Source of the DNA: a virus
DNA: 64,000 bases
Reading direction: 5' to 3' (one strand)
Virus record (IMG/VR): IMGVR_UViG_3300023210_000031
Location: 1-64,000 of that record
The notes under the pieces are model-generated. The model made no database searches and had not been told where the DNA came from. It saw nothing but the letters and a program-made list of their open reading frames with translations. Both the position numbers and the translations under genes were made by a program. This document shows, in pieces, positions 6,435 through 13,974 of this stretch; positions within the stretch are counted from its first letter, which is position 1; every line of letters begins with the position of its first letter.

Positions 6435-6629
6435 CTAGCTTATGTCTCTGGGTTGGATGTAATCAATCTCCCGCTTCAGGGTGTTGAGGAGCTGTTCGAC
6501 TGATTCTAGACGGTCCAAGCATCGTGCCTCAATCTCGTTGATTTTATCGATGATGATATCACAATCATCAATCTTCTTACCGATAAGAGAGCCCTCTGCT
6601 ACTGCTAACAAACTATTATTTTCTTTCAT
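6435..6629 (-). CDS. Small coiled-coil protein
   Basis: 64 residues. From residue 18 to the end it is one amphipathic helix with Ile/Leu heptads (IDDCDIIIDKINEIEARCL). No recognised family. The gene lies 4 bases from its downstream neighbour. Confidence 0.55.
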   Translation of the reverse strand: MKENNSLLAVAEGSLIGKKIDDCDIIIDKINEIEARCLDRLESVEQLLNTLKREIDYIQPRDIS

Positions 6630-6666
6630 TCTCGGATCCTTCTTTTCTTTCTGTTGGGGGTTATGT

Positions 6667-6930
6667 TTATTTGCTGGCAGGGAGTACCTGGCAGACTACG
6701 TTCTCCTCAGAGAGGAGAAGAGCTTTATCTCGGTTTTCTACTTCACCGGAAATACCTTGTAGGCAAGCGACTTGATTGCCCAGAGCAACCACGATGTCAC
6801 CCGAGTGATAGCGAGACTTGTTATGGTCAGTAACTCGGAAGAAGGCATATGGGGGATTCACAGTCTGTCCCACCTCTGTGGGCTGGACCTGATCTACCTT
6901 TATGTATCCTTCGGCTGGCTTGATAATCAT
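6667..6930 (-). CDS. Possible GroES-like co-chaperonin
   Basis: 87 residues. The start MIIKPAEGYIKVDQV resembles the first GroES strand (RPL-D-RV-V). Further on, HSGDIVVALG, then KALLLSEENVVCQVL, match the GroES GD-x-V and L-I-M-S-E-x-D-I-L-A-V strands in order and spacing. The mobile loop region is short (VGQTVNPP). A GroEL gene lies 25 kb away at 31727. The resemblance is by eye only; another small beta-barrel is possible. It follows the SH3-like gene in the operon of the promoter at 7135-7163. Confidence 0.4.
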   Translation of the reverse strand: MIIKPAEGYIKVDQVQPTEVGQTVNPPYAFFRVTDHNKSRYHSGDIVVALGNQVACLQGISGEVENRDKALLLSEENVVCQVLPASK

Positions 6931-6950
6931 CTTGTGTATCCTTTCGTTCC

Positions 6951-7115
6951 CTACTGGAGGGTGTCTACATCGTCTTCTGGGAGGAGGTATTCATTGCCGT
7001 CCTCGTCTTTTACTTTATACACTGTGGGCTCCAAGTGGTCAATTATTTCTAACACTTCCACCTTGCCTCCCCATATAACATCACAAATCTTCTCGCCTAT
7101 ATGGTGCTTACTCAT
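6951..7115 (-). CDS. SH3/KOW-like small protein
   Basis: 54 residues from MSKHHIGEKICDVIWGGKVE. The in-frame ATG at 7136 overlaps the -10 box of its own promoter and cannot be used, so ATG 7115 with AAAGG upstream is chosen. The pattern (G-E-K-I, VEVLEII, TVYKVKDEDGNEYLL) is the same type of small barrel as its paralogs. First gene of its operon. Confidence 0.6.
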   Translation of the reverse strand: MSKHHIGEKICDVIWGGKVEVLEIIDHLEPTVYKVKDEDGNEYLLPEDDVDTLQ

Positions 7116-7134
7116 CTCTGTTGCCTTTCTATTC

Positions 7135-7163
7135 ATTATAGCGGATCATTTCCAGTATGTCAA
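7135..7163 (-). promoter_or_regulatory. Sigma70-type promoter, GATC in spacer
   Basis: TTGACA (7158-7163), 17-base spacer with ATGATCC, TATAAT (7135-7140) on the minus strand. A perfect-consensus promoter. It drives 6951-7115 and the operon to its left. Confidence 0.9.
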
Positions 7164-7185
7164 GCTAAAAGTAAGTGCTTGGTGT

Positions 7186-7209
7186 GAAAAAATCGGGGCG
7201 ATCTTTTAT
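7186..7209 (-). terminator. 24-base repeated hairpin with U-run, copy 2
   Basis: Identical to 5170-5193. Here it lies 30 bases after the stop of the adenine methyltransferase and before the next promoter, the expected place for an intrinsic terminator on the minus strand. Confidence 0.65.
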
Positions 7210-7238
7210 TGTCGTATCTGTCTACCAATGTCTATAAC

Positions 7239-8096
7239 TCATGGCTTTGATACCATCAACACTTCCACGGCTTTCTTCGCTTTAAAGCCGGTATCGGTCT
7301 TCTTTCTCCTGCCTGCCGTATAAGTGACAGGGAAATCAACCAAGAGAGTCTCTCCCTTCAGTGCCTCAAAGAAGCCGTCATCAAGCTTTCTATTCGAAAG
7401 CATGGCATGAGCTCCCCTACTGGCACAAGAGTGGAAGTGATCAACAACCTTCTTTTGAAATTCGTCATCAGACCGTGTGCCGTAGTTAGTAAAGCATCCT
7501 CTATAGGGCGGATCCAAGAACACATATGAGCCTTTGCCGACCTGGGATAGTGTTTCTGAGAAATCAACGCTCGTCAAAGTACACCGCTGGAGGGCTTCAT
7601 TCCAAAGCAAGACATTATCTTTATCGTAAACTTTGTCTTTTTGATTTAGGAGTCCTGCCGGTGTGCCATATCTACCATTAGTATTCTTGTTTATCTGCCA
7701 TATGCCATTGAATCCCGTCTTCATGAGAAAGTATAATGTCGCTGCTTCAGTTGTCTTGTCCCACTGCTGATAATCGTAAGCGTGTTTGTGCCGGAGGGAG
7801 AAATAATACTGCTTCCTTTCCTCTTTGGAGAGAGGAAGATATTCTTTTGATAACTCATCCATCCTAAGAATAAACGACTCCACGTCGCCTTTGATGGCTG
7901 AGTATATAGACACAATAGACTCGTTAATGTCGTTTAGAAAGAACCTAGCTTCGGGGTTCCTCTTGTATGCCCACACAAACATGGCGCCACCGCCGCAGAA
8001 GGGCTCATGGTAAGAAGAGAACCCAGTCGGCAAGTGCTCCTGGTACTTTTTGAGCATTTTGGTTTTGCCGCCAGCCCAGATGAATAATGGCTTCAT
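7239..8096 (-). CDS. dam: D12-class adenine-N6 DNA methyltransferase
   Basis: 285 residues, standard for Dam/DpnM-type enzymes. It has the AdoMet loop FCGGG (residues 33-37) and the catalytic DPPY (195-198), with the order of motifs of the alpha/D12 class, including the N-terminal KPLFIWAGGKTKM block. It transfers a methyl group from AdoMet to adenine N6, most likely in GATC, although the target cannot be proven from sequence. It overlaps the upstream nuclease-like gene by 4 bases, an arrangement typical of restriction-modification pairs. GATC sites lie inside many promoters of this window, so it may also affect transcription. Confidence 0.92.
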   Translation of the reverse strand: MKPLFIWAGGKTKMLKKYQEHLPTGFSSYHEPFCGGGAMFVWAYKRNPEARFFLNDINESIVSIYSAIKGDVESFILRMDELSKEYLPLSKEERKQYYFSLRHKHAYDYQQWDKTTEAATLYFLMKTGFNGIWQINKNTNGRYGTPAGLLNQKDKVYDKDNVLLWNEALQRCTLTSVDFSETLSQVGKGSYVFLDPPYRGCFTNYGTRSDDEFQKKVVDHFHSCASRGAHAMLSNRKLDDGFFEALKGETLLVDFPVTYTAGRRKKTDTGFKAKKAVEVLMVSKP

Positions 8097-8599
8097 GATA
8101 ATCGCCTCTTGACTGTGTTAGCTAGTTCTCGTACATTTGAGCTGGTTAGGATAAAATATTGTTCTGGTTCTAGGAACTCTCTAAATTCGTTTCTATACTT
8201 TTCTGGATTTATTGTAGATACTTTTCCCTTCTTCGAACGTGTTTCAAAAGGCTTTTTAGCAGCAAAAGTTCTTCCAGAGAAGACGATAAGGGGGAGATAT
8301 CCTGCCTTCTCGACTTTCCCGTTAGCTACATACCGGTAGCATCTCTCGTGAGCATTTCCGCCGTTGAGACCTAGCTTATCATCAATGACAAGCTTTTTAC
8401 CGTTTCTCAGATTCTCTATCAAAAGTTCAGGCTGGATTGTGGTTTTGCCAATAGCTATTTTAGGCTTCTTTCTTATCGAGTATTCTGTCGGGCTTAAGCT
8501 CTCTGTAAGCAAAGAATGAGTTCTTGCTTCGTTTTTTGAGGCTCTCTTGCCTGTATCGGTCTGCCAGTTTTCTCGTTCTGATAAATGTTTTGCTGCCAT
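8093..8599 (-). CDS. Putative type II restriction endonuclease (PD-D/ExK-like)
   Basis: 168 residues. The central block has acidic residues (E58, E62) followed by KKLVIDDKLG (D73-x-K75), the layout of a PD-(D/E)xK active site. GGNAHERCYRY and YLPLIVFSG follow, which resemble the cross-over helix and next strand of small type II enzymes. Position supports the call: it overlaps the adenine methyltransferase by 4 bases. A 12-bp inverted repeat lies immediately upstream of its start. It could equally be a degraded or repurposed nuclease. Confidence 0.55.
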   Translation of the reverse strand: MAAKHLSERENWQTDTGKRASKNEARTHSLLTESLSPTEYSIRKKPKIAIGKTTIQPELLIENLRNGKKLVIDDKLGLNGGNAHERCYRYVANGKVEKAGYLPLIVFSGRTFAAKKPFETRSKKGKVSTINPEKYRNEFREFLEPEQYFILTSSNVRELANTVKRRLS

Positions 8600-8628
8600 G
8601 TAAATCTCCTAATCCTAAGTTGGTTCCA

Positions 8629-8673
8629 AAGCTTTCCCTTAGCGAAAGGAAAAGAAACTCCAAGGGAAAGCTT
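8629..8673 (-). promoter_or_regulatory. Perfect 12-bp inverted repeat upstream of nuclease gene
   Basis: AAGCTTTCCCTT (8629-8640) and its exact complement AAGGGAAAGCTT (8662-8673), separated by 21 bases. It lies 30 bases upstream of the start of the nuclease-like gene. It may be an operator or an RNA hairpin controlling expression of that gene, or a terminator-like structure after the ParB-like gene. Confidence 0.6.
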
Positions 8674-8709
8674 CGAAATGAGAAGTGTGCTATTTTTTAA
8701 AACAATTCA

Positions 8710-9693
8710 TTATAAACTTCGGTCATATCGGTCTAACAAGCTATCTTTGCCAATCTTTTTGGTCGGATATCCCAAGCCTAAATCCTTGTTTGCCTGCTTG
8801 AACTTTGACAAAATCCCCATCGAGATAGAAAACCCATCTCTGTTGACTTTCGACCCGCCCTCGGTTTTACATGAGCGAGAAAATTGTGACAAAGATTGCT
8901 GAGAGGTCATTCCCGTAAACCACTTCGAAAACTCAGGGCTCCTAACGAGAGGTGTGTGGGTCATAAATAGCATAGACAAGGCAATAAAGAGTTGATTAGG
9001 AAAAGCACTATCTTCTGGCTTTTCTAGTTGTCCAGTTGATCTCAGTATTCCAACAGCTTCCTTCCCAAGGGAAACATTTTCATCTCCAAGGATCGACATG
9101 ACTGTCTCAGCGGATCCGACCTTAACTCGTGGTCCGTCGGGATCTCCGACACTTCCATTCTGCTCGCCGGAGCAATATACCGATAGACCCATTTGACCGA
9201 TCTGTTGAGCTAGCTTCTTTTTGGCTCTGGCTCCGGACAAGACCTCATGGACAAAAACCTCTTCCCGCCTCAAGTCTGTACGACAGAGCTTGTTTTTCTC
9301 GACAAACCTTCTGTGAATCTCCCCTTTGCTTTCTACATCCACCACCCTAGCTAGCATCATATCTTCGTCTGGGTATGCTAGCTGAAAAATGTGCCTGGAG
9401 TGATCTCCGTCGTAAAGAATCCTCGTTCCATCAGGCAATCTTCCAACGGTGGGAGGATCCCATTTATCTGATTTGAAGCCACCGCCGTTCTTCAAGATTT
9501 TAGAGATGTTTGAATCTAAAGTATCTCGGTTTATCAAAGATTCTATTTTAACGGGGACGAGCTCAAGCTGTCGAAAGTAAGACTCTTTGCTCGGAGGTGG
9601 CACATACCCTGGTTTTGCCGCTTCCCGTAGCCTTAGTTCTTTATCAGGTCCAATTTCTTTTCCGGTTGATTTTTCAATTATCGTGTTTGACAT
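8710..9693 (-). CDS. ParB/sulfiredoxin-like domain protein
   Basis: 327 residues. Residues 85-125 contain VGRLPDGTRILYDGDHSRHI, the ParB/Srx-type fold signature (G-x-(H/D)-R) seen in phage ParB-like families. The C-terminal 170 residues are helical and could bind DNA. Phage ParB-like proteins are often nucleases or specificity factors rather than partition proteins. It lies between the two methyltransferase modules and has its own promoter at 9816-9844, so it may belong to the modification island. Confidence 0.65.
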   Translation of the reverse strand: MSNTIIEKSTGKEIGPDKELRLREAAKPGYVPPPSKESYFRQLELVPVKIESLINRDTLDSNISKILKNGGGFKSDKWDPPTVGRLPDGTRILYDGDHSRHIFQLAYPDEDMMLARVVDVESKGEIHRRFVEKNKLCRTDLRREEVFVHEVLSGARAKKKLAQQIGQMGLSVYCSGEQNGSVGDPDGPRVKVGSAETVMSILGDENVSLGKEAVGILRSTGQLEKPEDSAFPNQLFIALSMLFMTHTPLVRSPEFSKWFTGMTSQQSLSQFSRSCKTEGGSKVNRDGFSISMGILSKFKQANKDLGLGYPTKKIGKDSLLDRYDRSL

Positions 9694-9815
9694 AAAACAC
9701 TCCTCATCTCAGGCTTCTAATCGCCCCTCTGAAGGTTGAATGTGGTATCGTACTTTTTCCTCAGAAGTTTTCGGACACCAGCTTTGTTGCTCTGCCTTAT
9801 TGCTGAACATACTTT

Positions 9816-9844
9816 ATTATACCCGATCACTTTCATTATGTCAA
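9816..9844 (-). promoter_or_regulatory. Sigma70-type promoter, GATC in spacer
   Basis: TTGACA (9839-9844), 17-base spacer with AGTGATCGG, TATAAT (9816-9821) on the minus strand. It drives the ParB-like gene and the nuclease/Dam pair downstream. Confidence 0.9.
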
Positions 9845-9908
9845 GCATATAATCGGTGTTTTTTTACTTTTTTTATAACCTCTTGATTTATAACAGGTTT
9901 TATTTTTA

Positions 9909-9927
9909 CAGATCTGGATCAGATCTG
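9909..9927. repeat. Twin CAGATCTG palindromes
   Basis: CAGATCTG at 9909-9916 and 9920-9927, separated by GAT. Each 8-mer is self-complementary and the whole 19 bases is also an inverted repeat with three GATC sites. It looks like a dimer-binding site. Confidence 0.75.
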
Positions 9928-9935
9928 CTTAGAAT

Positions 9936-10039
9936 ATCCATCGCCACAGATCAGAAAAAGTCGTTACTTTATAGTAGCATAGGAGCCTGACCGTAAGTGC
10001 TCGGATCTATTGACTTTCTCTGCTCAGGTGGCGATGGAT
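9936..10039. repeat. Long-spaced 12-base inverted repeat
   Basis: ATCCATCGCCAC (9936-9947) and GTGGCGATGGAT (10028-10039) are exact complements, 80 bases apart. They lie just after the second nuclease-like gene. The arms could pair in RNA to form a large hairpin or mark a protein site. Confidence 0.7.
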
Positions 10040-10062
10040 GTGTTTCAACTCGCTATTTCTTT

Positions 10063-10965
10063 TTATGCCGCTGCTTCAAACAAGGTGGGCATAATCTCGC
10101 CAGCCGGGGCTATCACCACCACATCTGGCGGGAGGACTTCCAAGACCTTCGACAAGGATGCTCTAAATTGTGGATTATGATAATTTTCCTTCTCGATGCC
10201 TCCGGAGCCCTTCATTTGTAGTGCTAGTGGTCCAAGATAAATGGCAGAAGCTCTGCCGTTGTAATAGTTCGGCTCCCATTCGTAGCTACTACAAATCTCG
10301 TCTATGAGGACATCCACAGGATATCCAACAAGCTTGTCAGCATTAGACTTCCCCGCTAGCGACGATTGGCACCATACCATGAAGTCCACTCCATCGGTTG
10401 CGGTCACCCCTCTCTTAAAAACTACCTCTAGTATTTCACGCTTAATAGCGATATCGTTGAAATAGCTTAGAAATGCACCGCGAAGGTTTACTGGAATAGA
10501 ATCCCACACTGCTCGTTGTCGCCTTTGTTCATGCTCGTAATCAAGAGAATCGTAGTCAACTCCTAGTCTATCACAATCGCTCTGAAACTTTTGACTACAC
10601 TTATCGCCGAAAAACAAATTAAAGAATTCCACCACATCTTCTGGGGTTTCCTTCACTTTGCCCAACTGAGCCAAAAGCTTAAGTTCTTTGATAACCTGCA
10701 TCTGAATCGTCGTGCCATTTGATTTTGGATTCTTGATACTGACACCATATGGCTTTACCCTGTTCGGACTTAATACCTCAATATCACTCTTGCTTGTTGC
10801 CGTCGGTGCGATATTCCCGCGAACAATCTGCTTTGCTTTGGTTGCGATTATGCCACTACAGTCTGCTGCATTGATACATTCTATAATCGCCTCCTCGAAC
10901 TCATACCCTTCGGCTCGCCCTTTGGCGCCTGCTTCTTGTTTCTTATTCTTCTTCTTTTTATTCAT
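10063..10965 (-). CDS. Putative restriction endonuclease paired with C5 methyltransferase
   Basis: 300 residues with a very basic N terminus (MNKKKKNKKQEAGAKGRAEG). Residues 55-85 carry KSDIEVL (D61) and PYGVSIKNPKSNG (K78), a PD-(D/E)xK-like site with Ser in the middle acidic position, as in some type II enzymes; E24/E25 may complete it. It overlaps the cytosine methyltransferase by 8 bases, the main support for a restriction role. No exact family was recognised. It could be a structure-specific or inactive nuclease. Confidence 0.5.
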   Translation of the reverse strand: MNKKKKNKKQEAGAKGRAEGYEFEEAIIECINAADCSGIIATKAKQIVRGNIAPTATSKSDIEVLSPNRVKPYGVSIKNPKSNGTTIQMQVIKELKLLAQLGKVKETPEDVVEFFNLFFGDKCSQKFQSDCDRLGVDYDSLDYEHEQRRQRAVWDSIPVNLRGAFLSYFNDIAIKREILEVVFKRGVTATDGVDFMVWCQSSLAGKSNADKLVGYPVDVLIDEICSSYEWEPNYYNGRASAIYLGPLALQMKGSGGIEKENYHNPQFRASLSKVLEVLPPDVVVIAPAGEIMPTLFEAAA

Positions 10966-12196
10966 TTACTTTATCCTTTCCCACGGTGGGGATGTTATTT
11001 ATAAGTGCCTTCGCCATCATTGGCGGAAAGCACTCTCCTAGAACTTTCCTTAGAAAGCCCTCTCTCCTCTTAGTATGCTCTAAGTGATCTACCCAGTCTT
11101 CGGGCAACCCCACTATAGCACACAATTCTTTTATTGTTAATACCCTTGCATCAGAAAAAGTACCATCGCCGTTATCGTTGCCTGGATGTACATTGTTTTG
11201 ACTATTGATAGAGCCATTTGTCATCCCCACAGTTGGAGCTGGTTCGTCCCACTTTATTCTTCTGTATGTGGACTCAAATCCGCTAACTTGTCTTGTCTCG
11301 ATGGTAACTTCTTTAAGCTTTACAGTTTTTGTTTTCATCTTCCGATATCTCTTTCTCTTATCCGAACTGAACTCATTCATTCGTTCATCGTCTTGCAAGA
11401 GTTTCGCGAAACCATCGTGTCTAACTTTAGGGTAATAAATCTTGTTGTGATATGCGGTATTGCCGGTTGCCGTATGCCGCATCCAATTAATATGATGTTT
11501 ATTGTGTGTCCAATATTCCATAGAGTGCCACTTGATGTCCGATTTCTCCCCAGATTCAAGAGGTAGAAGGTGCCCAATAGCTTCACGAACAGTAGCCTTC
11601 TTTGTGAGCTTCTTCGGGGGATCCCACACCGGGCACCCTTTTTTAGAGAGCAGTGTGATCAATCGCTGGCGATGGTGGGGAGTGCCATAGTTTGCCGCAT
11701 CTAGCACCTCATATCTCATTTCATAATCTGCCGCGAGCTCTCTCTCGATGTATGGCATAATGTTCGTTGGCTTATCGTCATCATCTAAAATAAATGTCTT
11801 CTTGCTTGCCATGCCACGGACATTCTCAATAAGAGCATAGTCCGGCTGCAAGTCCTTGATCGCACGGACAGCTTGTTTAATCAAGCTGTTTTTTTCCTGA
11901 ATCTTAGGATCGTCCTTCTTTGCGCGCAAGGCATGGGATGCACTCATGCCCTGGCACGGTGGAGTTGCTAGAATGAAATCAACACCGGCAGCTTTACTTT
12001 TAGAAATAATTTCGCTAAAAATATCTGACTTGGTAATGTCGCCGGCAATCATTTCTGTCTCGGGGTGCATCTTAGAGTAGAACTCTGCCCGATCTTCGAG
12101 CTTCTCATTGGCAACGACTACTTCTATACCACACTGGTCAAAATATGTTTCTCCGATGCCGACATTGGCAAACAAAGATAGGCATTTAAAATTCAC
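10958..12196 (-). CDS. Cytosine-C5 DNA methyltransferase
   Basis: 412 residues from a GTG start (12196) with GGAGG 4 bases upstream; the longer ATG at 12229 sits inside the -10 box of its promoter and is excluded. Motif I is CLSLFANVGIGETYF, motif IV PPCQGMS with the catalytic Cys, motif VI ENVRGM, motif VIII near GTPHHRQRL, and motifs IX-X RRIKWDEPAPTVGM and QNNVHP. It methylates cytosine C5 at an unknown target. It overlaps the following nuclease-like gene, giving a restriction-modification-like pair. Confidence 0.92.
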   Translation of the reverse strand: MNFKCLSLFANVGIGETYFDQCGIEVVVANEKLEDRAEFYSKMHPETEMIAGDITKSDIFSEIISKSKAAGVDFILATPPCQGMSASHALRAKKDDPKIQEKNSLIKQAVRAIKDLQPDYALIENVRGMASKKTFILDDDDKPTNIMPYIERELAADYEMRYEVLDAANYGTPHHRQRLITLLSKKGCPVWDPPKKLTKKATVREAIGHLLPLESGEKSDIKWHSMEYWTHNKHHINWMRHTATGNTAYHNKIYYPKVRHDGFAKLLQDDERMNEFSSDKRKRYRKMKTKTVKLKEVTIETRQVSGFESTYRRIKWDEPAPTVGMTNGSINSQNNVHPGNDNGDGTFSDARVLTIKELCAIVGLPEDWVDHLEHTKRREGFLRKVLGECFPPMMAKALINNIPTVGKDKVNE

Positions 12197-12227
12197 AATT
12201 CCTCCAATGACTATTTGCTGTGCGATC

Positions 12228-12256
12228 ATTATAGCAGATCACATTTGGCTTGTCAA
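12228..12256 (-). promoter_or_regulatory. Sigma70-type promoter, GATC in spacer
   Basis: TTGACA (12251-12256), 17-base spacer with TGTGATCTG, TATAAT (12228-12233) on the minus strand. It drives the cytosine methyltransferase/nuclease pair. Confidence 0.9.
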
Positions 12257-12270
12257 GCAGTATTTTCGTT

Positions 12271-13167
12271 TTATTTGGATGGTTGTTTGAGGTATGTCTT
12301 CCGAGCCGCTGCTCGAAGTCTATCTAGGTATTTCGACTCTTCTTCTGGAAAGTCTATCTCGTTACGGAAATCGATGAATTTCAGCATCGTATCCATCAGC
12401 GGGTAGCGCTCTCCCATCTCCTCTGAGAGGAGTTCCATAGTCTTGGCTTGCTTCTTACGGGCGAGGAGGAAGACTTCTCTGGGAGGGATGTCAAGAGCTC
12501 TGAAGTCGTCTTTTAGCTCCTTTAGCATCTCGAACTGCTTCATGTACCTAAAGAATTGCCATACGAGCAGATCTGCCTTGGCTATTGGTCCCATTTCAGA
12601 CATCATCTTGGGAAGGTATAGTGTTCCGAGTGCCACATGTCTTGCCTCGTCCTTTTCATACATCAGAAGCAGGTCCGATAGCACAGGCTCGATGTTTCTC
12701 TCCCTCACTACCTTGAACAGAGTAAGAGCCATCGGCTCAACCATCATTTGCATACCTAGTATCATTTTGGGTGTCGTGTCTGCTTCCATTATCGACTGGA
12801 GAAAGTCTTGGGAGTGACTCTTCATTCCTTGGACATCGGCTGTCTCTATTCCTAGGAAACGGAGGTAGTCTCTCATCACATAAAAGTGTCTGGCTTCGTC
12901 GTGTGCCTGTGATGTCGCTGCCATCCTGGCTGGCTCGTCTTCGAACCGGGCTGCCAAGATGGAAGATATCTTCCAGGCTGCCAGTTCGCCCCACAAGATG
13001 GTGCTAAAAATGTTTCCAAGGGCATTCTTTTTCTCTGGGGTAAGGCTTATTCCGCTGTTCTTTTCGATACATGCCTGGAGATATTCTCTACCATCCCAGA
13101 TGTTTTTCTGCCCCTTGTGGTAAAGTTGCTCTATTCTATTGCTATTTCTGTATTCTTCGATAGACAT
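12271..13167 (-). CDS. Ferritin-like di-iron protein
   Basis: 298 residues, all-helical. The two-iron carboxylate signature is complete: Glu in WGELAAW (about residue 61), E-x2-H in DEARHF (about 91-94), Glu in MMVEPMAL (about 144), and E-x2-H in KDEARHVAL (about 173-176). This is the pattern of ribonucleotide reductase R2, fatty-acyl desaturases and AurF-type oxygenases. A cobalamin-dependent reductase is encoded elsewhere, so a NrdB role is unlikely. It may be an oxygenase or desaturase acting on lipid, nucleotide or aromatic substrate. Confidence 0.75.
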   Translation of the reverse strand: MSIEEYRNSNRIEQLYHKGQKNIWDGREYLQACIEKNSGISLTPEKKNALGNIFSTILWGELAAWKISSILAARFEDEPARMAATSQAHDEARHFYVMRDYLRFLGIETADVQGMKSHSQDFLQSIMEADTTPKMILGMQMMVEPMALTLFKVVRERNIEPVLSDLLLMYEKDEARHVALGTLYLPKMMSEMGPIAKADLLVWQFFRYMKQFEMLKELKDDFRALDIPPREVFLLARKKQAKTMELLSEEMGERYPLMDTMLKFIDFRNEIDFPEEESKYLDRLRAAARKTYLKQPSK

Positions 13168-13182
13168 AGGAGCGACCCCTTT

Positions 13183-13776
13183 CTATTCCTGTGAGGTGGC
13201 GACAACATCGAGATGACCTGTAGCAATATCGCCTTCAGTCGTTGTGGTAAAATTGATTCGAACTGCTGGTGGTTCGTCGTTGGGCACCACGAGTTGCTCT
13301 ACTTCGATACCGACTGTGTTCACTATGTCGTCATACGACCATTCATGGGGGAATGCTCCCGAGCAAACAATAGCCTCTACATGTAAATCATCTTTATATC
13401 TCTCGGCAGAAGAAGGCACGAATCGATGGACATGTCCTGGTGCCACATCTGGGTGGGTGATGCCTCCATAGAAAGTAAAGGCGACCATGGCGGATCCGTG
13501 GATACTAGCCATCAATACCTCGACATAAGTATGGTCTCCTTCGTCGAAGCCAGAGACAGAGCTGGGGTCTGACTCAATGTCCTCTACCTGCCCCACCACA
13601 CCGTGGAGACTGCTGCCCACAATATCAACAAAAGTATCGCTGGAGTTGGAAAGGAAGCCATAGTAGTCGCCTCCGCTTGCTACCATAGATTGCTCTGATA
13701 CTACATCGTATTGCCTCTCTAGCATACATCCGGAGAGGAATGATAGTGATACGATCAGTGTAAGTAAGTTCTTCAT
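13183..13776 (-). CDS. Predicted lipoprotein
   Basis: 197 residues. MKNLLTLIVSLSFLSGC is a complete lipoprotein signal with lipobox LSGC (Cys 17). The mature part is rich in Asp/Ser and beta-type, with His clusters (HPDVAPGHVHRF). It may be exported to the host envelope, for example in superinfection exclusion or lysis, or be a virion decoration. It overlaps the membrane-coil gene by 4 bases. Confidence 0.7.
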   Translation of the reverse strand: MKNLLTLIVSLSFLSGCMLERQYDVVSEQSMVASGGDYYGFLSNSSDTFVDIVGSSLHGVVGQVEDIESDPSSVSGFDEGDHTYVEVLMASIHGSAMVAFTFYGGITHPDVAPGHVHRFVPSSAERYKDDLHVEAIVCSGAFPHEWSYDDIVNTVGIEVEQLVVPNDEPPAVRINFTTTTEGDIATGHLDVVATSQE

Positions 13777-13964
13777 TTGTTGTTCCCTTTGTTCTTTTTC
13801 CGATCCTGCTTCTGGATCTTCTTTTCTAGCTTAGATGTTTTCTCTTCTAGACTCTCTAGTCTTAGTTGGGTGGTGTAATAGAAGCCGCCAAAGTGAGCGA
13901 CAGAGCCGCCGACTAGGGCTATCAAACCTAGGATGGTTGCTAGTGTTTTTAGGTCCACCTTCAT
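13773..13964 (-). CDS. Membrane-anchored coiled-coil protein
   Basis: 63 residues: one N-terminal membrane helix (LATILGLIALVGGSVAHFGG), then a coiled coil (LRLESLEEKTSKLEKKIQK) and a basic end. The neighbouring gene makes a lipoprotein and overlaps it, a layout similar to inner/outer spanin pairs, but the lipoprotein is larger than a typical outer spanin. A lysis role is possible. Confidence 0.6.
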   Translation of the reverse strand: MKVDLKTLATILGLIALVGGSVAHFGGFYYTTQLRLESLEEKTSKLEKKIQKQDRKKNKGNNK

Positions 13965-13974
13965 CTTGCTCCCC

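Larger units (their letters stand above)
9694..10062. other. Noncoding gap with promoter and inverted repeats
   Basis: About 370 bases without a gene. It contains the promoter for the ParB-like gene (9816-9844), twin CAGATCTG palindromes (9909-9927), and a long-spaced 12-base inverted repeat (9936-9947 with 10028-10039). T-runs around 9860-9890 may terminate the upstream operon. Confidence 0.6.

Noticed and set aside
7116-7136. ATG start at 7136 for the SH3/KOW-like gene
   Set aside because: It overlaps the -10 box of the promoter, so the downstream ATG at 7115 is chosen.
12197-12229. ATG start at 12229 for the cytosine methyltransferase
   Set aside because: This ATG sits inside the TATAAT of its own promoter, so it is not in the transcript. 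GTG at 12196 with GGAGG is used.
12271-13167. Class I ribonucleotide reductase small subunit
   Set aside because: There is no class I large subunit in the window and a complete class II enzyme is present; the sequence also lacks the radical Tyr context I would expect.
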